Assembly: GCA_964404395.1 (NCBI GenBank)
Contig: CAYOKA010000077.1
Location: 1 to 10,148 of the forward strand
Source: JAAYBT01 sp964404395
GTDB taxonomy: Bacteria > Bacillota > Clostridia > Acetivibrionales > DTU013
Direction: 5' to 3'
DNA length: 10,148 nucleotides
A model generated the notes under the pieces. It was given only the letters and a program-made list of their open reading frames with translations. It had not been told where the DNA came from and searched no databases. Shown here piece by piece: positions 6,459 through 10,148 of the stretch (within the stretch, counting starts at the first letter, position 1; each line of letters starts with the position of its first letter). A program made the translations under genes and the position numbers.

Positions 6459-8939
6459 ATGGGTTTGGTCATGCACAAAAATGGGAATTATTCTGTAGAA
6501 AAGGACAGATTTGTGGCACTTGAAGGCTCAGAGCCGGAAGCAATGGTTTTGTTGCTGCAAGGCAAGCTCGACGCTTACATTACTCCCCCGGGAAAGACGC
6601 CCCCTTCAGTTTTTGGGGATTTGTCACAAAAAAGCTACAGATTATTTGAGATGGATCAAAATATCTTTATATGCATCAACGATTTGCTGCAAACAGGAGT
6701 TAGCAGCCTTACCCTTGCATCAGCAACCGACTGTAGCTTATACGCCTATGAAGCAAGCGATACTCAGACTCTGATGAACTTCATCCATAGCCAAAAGGAT
6801 TACGGAGCATATATCATTAATTCTATCTGCGGTCTCATTAACAGTACATATCTGGCCATTAGGAATATACATTCCTATTGCATTATGATTGAAAGCCTCT
6901 GCAACAATTTATCTGTCTATTACTCCGCTCTTGAGGAGCGATATTTTGACCCAATTGACTGCGAAATATCCCGCAAAGGTACAGCCCTTTTGGCCAATCG
7001 GAGGGAAAATGATGCAATAGTTCCTGTTTATTTCATTAAGCAGTTCATTGAGGCTGAAAGCATTGATATGACTGAAGCTTCATCGGAGGTATTGAAATTA
7101 CAGGAGCGTACCGCGTATTATACCCATCTGCTTAATGTCCCCTCCGAGCCTAGAAAGGCTTTTTTCGCCGCAGATCAATATATAACCGAAAAGCATATTA
7201 TGGGTGCCTCTGAATGCCTTAAGCATGTATTCGATATGCTTAGCCGGACTGTCGAACGTCTGGAGAATGCCTATGCTATGTTATATGATGATGGTGATGA
7301 TAACGCCTATAAGGCATACCTCAAAGCAGTGGTCGCCATGAATGATAAAGGCTTGGACTATACCCCGGCTCTGGATGCTGCCACATATATTATCGAAAAG
7401 ATGAAAGATATATCCGCATATGTCGAATTCGAATATAGGCATAATATTGGAATAGATTTTGAATATCTGGAGCACTCTCACAATGGCTTTATAGCATCGC
7501 TTGTCGAGCAGACAGCCGCTGGCGGCAGCACTTCCTTGTCAGCAGATATCAGCAGGAAGCATGTTCTGCCTGAGGAGTTGATTGACAGTGCGGTAAAGAT
7601 ACTTGAGTTTTCATGCATCCCTGAGGATGAAGTTATCAGCTTTATGATGAATCTTACTGCATTTCGCAACCTCAAGGACCGCCTGTCCTCCGATGTATCC
7701 GCCAGAACAATCCGTAACGCTATCACAGAACAATTTTTCCGCATCTATCAGCAAGTGTTTAGGAGAGCTATCCATACAAAAGATCAATCAAGGCTAATTA
7801 AAATGTTTCTTTCATATGGTTACATGGATGAGAAGCTCCTGGATTACGATCAGATCATGGCAATCTACAAGCTCGCCGGCATGGGCTATGATACCGGTAT
7901 CGCAAATGTGTACTATATGGATGAATGGCTGGAAAAAATCTATACTATAGAAAAAGAACCCTCTATAAACAACCTGGGGCAAGATTACCATGATACGTTC
8001 CGTGAATTGAAGAAGCGCGGTAAGTTAACCGATCAGGACAAGCGAGTCTATAATAATGATATTGAAGGACGGCTTTCCTTTGAGATAGCTCATATGCTCC
8101 AGCCGAACCATAAGATATGTCATGGACAAATAGCCTATTACTTTCCCTTACTACACAAGGACATGGCACCTCATGATCCAATCCGTTCTGTAGTCACCCC
8201 GGAGGTTATATGTGAGAAGCTGGGTAAAATCCTCGAAATAGATTATTCCGCATTTCACAGAGAAATATATTACAAGAATACCTCAGGCACTATAGAAAAG
8301 GAAATGGTAATGATACAGGTGATACCGGAATTTATCCTCGTTCCTGTTTATGGCACCCGGGCATTGATGTTGCAGGAAATCTCAGGAAAGCGCAGAAACA
8401 GCCCGGGAAGATTTGTTTTACCTGTGTTTACAGATGAAAACCTTGATGATATGTTGCTTAATCTTGTGGGAAATTTTAGATGGGAGCTATGCAGAACAAT
8501 GATGGGATCGGCTTGGAATAATGTTGCCCAGAGCTCTCTTACATCCGAATACGCCGACTACATCCAGTTTTACCGAAAAAACCGCGATCTTACGGCGGAT
8601 GCAAGGGATAAAATAAAATCCTTAACCGCTAGATACCACAATAGGCTTCGCGACATATTTACCTCTGACTATAAAATATGGATCAGGAACGAATCAAGGG
8701 GCAACCCCCGTTTGAATAAGGTTGCCAGGAGCATTTTTTTCAAGTTCTGCCCATTCTCAAGAGAGATTAGAAATCACTTGGAAAACCAGCCTATCTATAC
8801 GGATTTAATCAAGCAAATAAATTCCCAAAAAGCAAGGCATACCAAAGAATTGGAAAGCCGTTATAAGCATTACCTTAAGGCAAATAGCACTTTGGATCCT
8901 GTATTGATGGGCAATCTGAAGTATTATCGAGATATGTGA
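6459..8939 (+). CDS. Large uncharacterised protein with degenerate cyclic-nucleotide-binding-like N-terminus
   Basis: I do not recognise a characterised function. The protein has 826 residues from the ATG at 6459, chosen because AAGGTGG sits 7 bases upstream; an in-frame TTG at 6420 has no such site. Residues about 10-125 follow the cNMP-binding beta-roll pattern: LLLQGKLDAY (31-40), SLTLASATDCSLYAYEAS (83-100), then closing helices. The expected Gly-Glu and Arg of the phosphate-binding cassette are replaced (FICIND at 70-75, VSSL at 81-84), so canonical cAMP binding is doubtful. Residues 130-500 are mostly helical and acidic. A more conserved-looking C-terminal block (about 540-740) holds PEFILVPVYGTRALMLQEISG, RFVLPVFT and FRWELCRT. 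The last 90 residues are basic. There is no signal peptide, membrane segment or HTH, so it is probably cytosolic. It lies 93 bases downstream of prfC and is convergent with the PilZ gene. I recall similar long proteins annotated only as cyclic-nucleotide-binding-domain proteins in Clostridia. Confidence 0.75.
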   Translation: MGLVMHKNGNYSVEKDRFVALEGSEPEAMVLLLQGKLDAYITPPGKTPPSVFGDLSQKSYRLFEMDQNIFICINDLLQTGVSSLTLASATDCSLYAYEASDTQTLMNFIHSQKDYGAYIINSICGLINSTYLAIRNIHSYCIMIESLCNNLSVYYSALEERYFDPIDCEISRKGTALLANRRENDAIVPVYFIKQFIEAESIDMTEASSEVLKLQERTAYYTHLLNVPSEPRKAFFAADQYITEKHIMGASECLKHVFDMLSRTVERLENAYAMLYDDGDDNAYKAYLKAVVAMNDKGLDYTPALDAATYIIEKMKDISAYVEFEYRHNIGIDFEYLEHSHNGFIASLVEQTAAGGSTSLSADISRKHVLPEELIDSAVKILEFSCIPEDEVISFMMNLTAFRNLKDRLSSDVSARTIRNAITEQFFRIYQQVFRRAIHTKDQSRLIKMFLSYGYMDEKLLDYDQIMAIYKLAGMGYDTGIANVYYMDEWLEKIYTIEKEPSINNLGQDYHDTFRELKKRGKLTDQDKRVYNNDIEGRLSFEIAHMLQPNHKICHGQIAYYFPLLHKDMAPHDPIRSVVTPEVICEKLGKILEIDYSAFHREIYYKNTSGTIEKEMVMIQVIPEFILVPVYGTRALMLQEISGKRRNSPGRFVLPVFTDENLDDMLLNLVGNFRWELCRTMMGSAWNNVAQSSLTSEYADYIQFYRKNRDLTADARDKIKSLTARYHNRLRDIFTSDYKIWIRNESRGNPRLNKVARSIFFKFCPFSREIRNHLENQPIYTDLIKQINSQKARHTKELESRYKHYLKANSTLDPVLMGNLKYYRDM

Positions 8940-8959
8940 TTTAGATATTCAGTCGGTAA

Positions 8960-9568
8960 TCACCTGGCTCTTGGTATCAATTTCTGGTAGCTTTCATTCA
9001 GTTTGGTAAGGTACTCCTCAAAGGCTTGTCTTGTGGAAACATCATAATTTGTAAGCCTCAACCCGTATTCATAGTGGTCATCCAGACTATTTTTCCATAT
9101 AACCTGTCCACTGAAATAAAACATAGAGCGGTCGGTAATCAGGTCGATATCAATTAATTCCTCCAATTCAAGATCTGCCTGGGATACTACACCCATCCCA
9201 TATAGACTTATGTTCCTAACTACAAAATGAAGACGTTTGCCGGAAAACTTTCTGCGTACGCTCACTGCCAGCGATACAGGATATCTCTCAAATATACGTC
9301 GTTCTTCCTCCGCCTCTTTTGCACGCAGACGACCGGTAACAAGGCAGTTCTGACCGTCTATGTCAGAAATATCAGTTGAAATCGTCTCCAATCCTTTATC
9401 TCTTGCAACCAGCAGAACCACCGGGTCATGTATTTGTAACATATCTACTCTGCCGCAATTGGGGGCGAATTTTACAATATTTTTATTATGCTCATGCACT
9501 TCACACTTCAAAAGATAGTCAATACTGTAAACACTAAGTAACACTTCTTTTAAATCAGTAGTATCCAT
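8960..9568 (-). CDS. YcgR-like PilZ-domain protein, probable c-di-GMP effector
   Basis: A 202-residue cytosolic protein with the two-domain layout of YcgR-type flagellar brakes. Residues about 1-85 look like a beta-rich N-terminal domain. The PilZ domain (about 88-190) keeps both c-di-GMP-binding motifs: RxxxR (Arg91 and Arg95 in RRIFER) and [D/N]xSxxG (Asn119, Ser121, Gly124 in NISLYG). The family binds cyclic di-GMP and commonly controls motility or exopolysaccharide; which one here is unknown, as no flagellar or polysaccharide gene is in view. The open frame extends to 9709, but I chose the ATG at 9566-9568. GGAGG ends 4 bases before it, and a good promoter (9612-9640) lies inside the longer frame, where the extra 47 residues show nothing domain-like. 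Its stop lies 20 bases from the convergent 826-residue gene. Confidence 0.88.
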   Translation of the reverse strand: MDTTDLKEVLLSVYSIDYLLKCEVHEHNKNIVKFAPNCGRVDMLQIHDPVVLLVARDKGLETISTDISDIDGQNCLVTGRLRAKEAEEERRIFERYPVSLAVSVRRKFSGKRLHFVVRNISLYGMGVVSQADLELEELIDIDLITDRSMFYFSGQVIWKNSLDDHYEYGLRLTNYDVSTRQAFEEYLTKLNESYQKLIPRAR

Positions 9569-9572
9569 GATG

Positions 9573-9577
9573 CCTCC
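9573..9577 (-). promoter_or_regulatory. Ribosome binding site deciding the PilZ start
   Basis: GGAGG on the minus strand, 4 bases before the ATG at 9566-9568. The upstream in-frame ATG at 9707-9709 lacks a comparable site, so this supports the shorter, 202-residue protein. Confidence 0.7.
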
Positions 9578-9611
9578 GGAATTAAAGCTTTTATTAGCTA
9601 AACCTTTCCTA

Positions 9612-9640
9612 ATTCTATCAAAAAAACTTTCAGTATTCAA
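9612..9640 (-). promoter_or_regulatory. Probable sigma-A promoter of the PilZ gene
   Basis: On the minus strand, TTGAAT (9635-9640, 4 of 6) is followed by exactly 17 bases and TAGAAT (9612-9617, 5 of 6). A start 6-8 bases downstream gives a leader of about 35-40 bases. It does not resemble a sigma-D flagellar promoter. Confidence 0.55.
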
Positions 9641-9684
9641 GCGTGTGTAGTTAGAGGCATTTCGGATGTAACATATTTTAGGTT

Positions 9685-9705
9685 CCGCAGCAAAATATAC
9701 TGCGG
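9685..9705. repeat. GC-rich stem-loop CCGCAG / CTGCGG
   Basis: A perfect 6-bp inverted repeat (9685-9690 with 9700-9705) encloses a 9-base AT-rich loop, CAAAATATA on the plus strand. It sits between the acetyltransferase remnant and the PilZ promoter. Neither side has a U-tract, so it is not a standard intrinsic terminator. It could still attenuate transcription entering from the remnants, or be the scar of a lost element. Confidence 0.4.
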
Positions 9706-9737
9706 GCATGTATGAAAGACATTTTTATCACCTTCTG

Positions 9738-9875
9738 CTATTCCAAATGTGACGCCCTTAAGGACACCCCTATGTCTTTTATAAAGCAAATAATTCGGTT
9801 AGCTTCTGTAAACCCAATTCCTTTATGAAAATCATAGCTGATCTTATTATCCAATTCTATATCGGGACTCTCTGA
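9738..9875 (-). pseudogene. C-terminal remnant of a GNAT N-acetyltransferase
   Basis: Reading the minus strand down to the TAG at 9738-9740 gives SPDIELDNKISYDFHKG, then IGFTEANRIICFIKDI and about ten further residues. This fits the C-terminal end of GNAT acetyltransferases: an Asn before an alpha-helix with FHK, then the GF-x-E-x-x-R strand and a closing strand of hydrophobics ending in Lys. It looks most like the AAC(6')-type aminoglycoside acetyltransferase end (x-FHKxxGFxExxRxxxFxK). Only about 40 residues remain. The acetyl-CoA-binding Q/RxxGxG/A motif and the N-terminal half are absent, and upstream codons in this frame (HKKKRSE) do not fit the family. There is no start codon with a ribosome site. 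I take it as a decayed fragment. The family call is by eye and its former substrate is unknown. Confidence 0.55.
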
Positions 9876-9898
9876 CCGCTTCTTTTTATGCCGCAACA

Positions 9899-10148
9899 CT
9901 ATGTGGCTTTTTGACACACAAAAATAGTTGTTTTATCCCACTGTTTCTTAATATCTACTCTTTTAAAGCCTGCTTGACTTAACAAATCTACTTGTGTTTG
10001 TATAGTAAATGGTGTATCAAAATGATAAAATCCATCAGTTACATTGTTAGCTTTTTGTATGCGTTCACTCTCTGCAATCAAATTATTCTCTTCATCTGTT
10101 TTTGGTACAATGAAAACCGAGCACTCCGGAACTTAAAAAACCCTGCAT
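9899..10148 (-). pseudogene. C-terminal part of a class I SAM-dependent methyltransferase, frame broken
   Basis: The open frame ending at 9899 reads FIVPKTDEEN, then NLIAESERIQKANNVTDG, FYHFDTPFTIQTQVDLLSQAGFKRVDI and a final strand TTIFVCQK. This matches the end of class I methyltransferases: the strand after the GG of the LKPGG-type motif, the FDTP loop, the helix LLxxAGF and the closing beta strands. The SAM-binding GxGxG part would lie beyond the right edge. In this frame a TAA occurs at 10133-10135, just before the motif. The alternative frame across 10120-10148 reads GFLSSG, which resembles the missing LKPGG segment, so a frameshift near 10117-10132 is likely. The region is AT-rich, 58 G+C of 180 bases by hand count at 9961-10140, against 83 of 180 at 5041-5220 in prfC. 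The substrate is unknown. Sequencing error is possible. Confidence 0.6.

Noticed and set aside
7284..7320. EF-hand-like acidic loop (YDDGDDNAY) in the 826-residue protein
   Set aside because: Spacing does not match the DxDxDG loop and no flanking EF-hand helices are evident; the run reflects a GAT/GGT-rich stretch.
8936..8963. GTGATT / AATCAC inverted repeat as a bidirectional terminator between the convergent genes
   Set aside because: The stem is only 6 bp with a 16-base loop, overlaps both stop codons and has no U-tract on either strand.
1..10148. CRISPR arrays, tRNA or rRNA genes, insertion sequences and riboswitches
   Set aside because: No regularly spaced repeats, cloverleaf elements, transposase frames, terminal repeats with target duplications or recognisable aptamer cores were seen on either strand.

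Overview
The window looks like the chromosome of a low-to-mid G+C Bacillota, most likely a clostridial anaerobe. The signs are strong AGGAGG-type ribosome binding sites, sigma-A-like promoters, a TGS/uridine-kinase fusion of the clostridial type, and a xylose kinase paired with a ROK repressor. The genus cannot be fixed from the sequence alone. Most of the window is tightly packed, intact genes. The last ~440 bases on the right are different: more AT-rich and made of gene remnants.

Layout. (1) Minus strand, 40-2787: a two-gene pentose operon, xylulokinase (xylB) followed 3 bases later by a ROK-family HTH repressor. A perfect dyad overlaps the likely -35 region upstream of xylB and is a natural operator candidate. 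(2) Minus strand, 2915-4579: a nucleoside (uridine-type) kinase fused to an N-terminal TGS/threonyl-tRNA-synthetase-like region. (3) A 181-base divergent promoter region, 4580-4760. (4) Plus strand, 4761-6365: peptide chain release factor 3 (prfC). (5) Plus strand, 6459-8939: an 826-residue soluble protein with a degenerate cyclic-nucleotide-binding-like N-terminus and a long region with no function I can assign. (6) Minus strand, 8960-9568: a YcgR-like PilZ protein with intact c-di-GMP-binding motifs, convergent with the previous gene and 20 bases from it. (7) Minus strand, 9738-10148: the C-terminal remnant of a GNAT acetyltransferase, then the C-terminal part of a class I SAM methyltransferase whose frame is broken near the window edge.

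Function. XylB and the ROK protein form a substrate-responsive pentose module; the isomerase and transporter are not in the window. The kinase and RF3 are core salvage and translation functions. The 826-residue protein and the PilZ protein are the signalling part. Their pairing is convergent, not operonic, so a joint role is only a hypothesis. I found no tRNA, rRNA, CRISPR array, transposase or riboswitch. There is no non-coding stretch over 300 bases without at least a gene remnant. Bases 1-39 are the short sequence downstream of the ROK gene, with nothing identifiable. Nothing here is a clear new multi-gene system; the 826-residue protein is the best candidate for undescribed biology.
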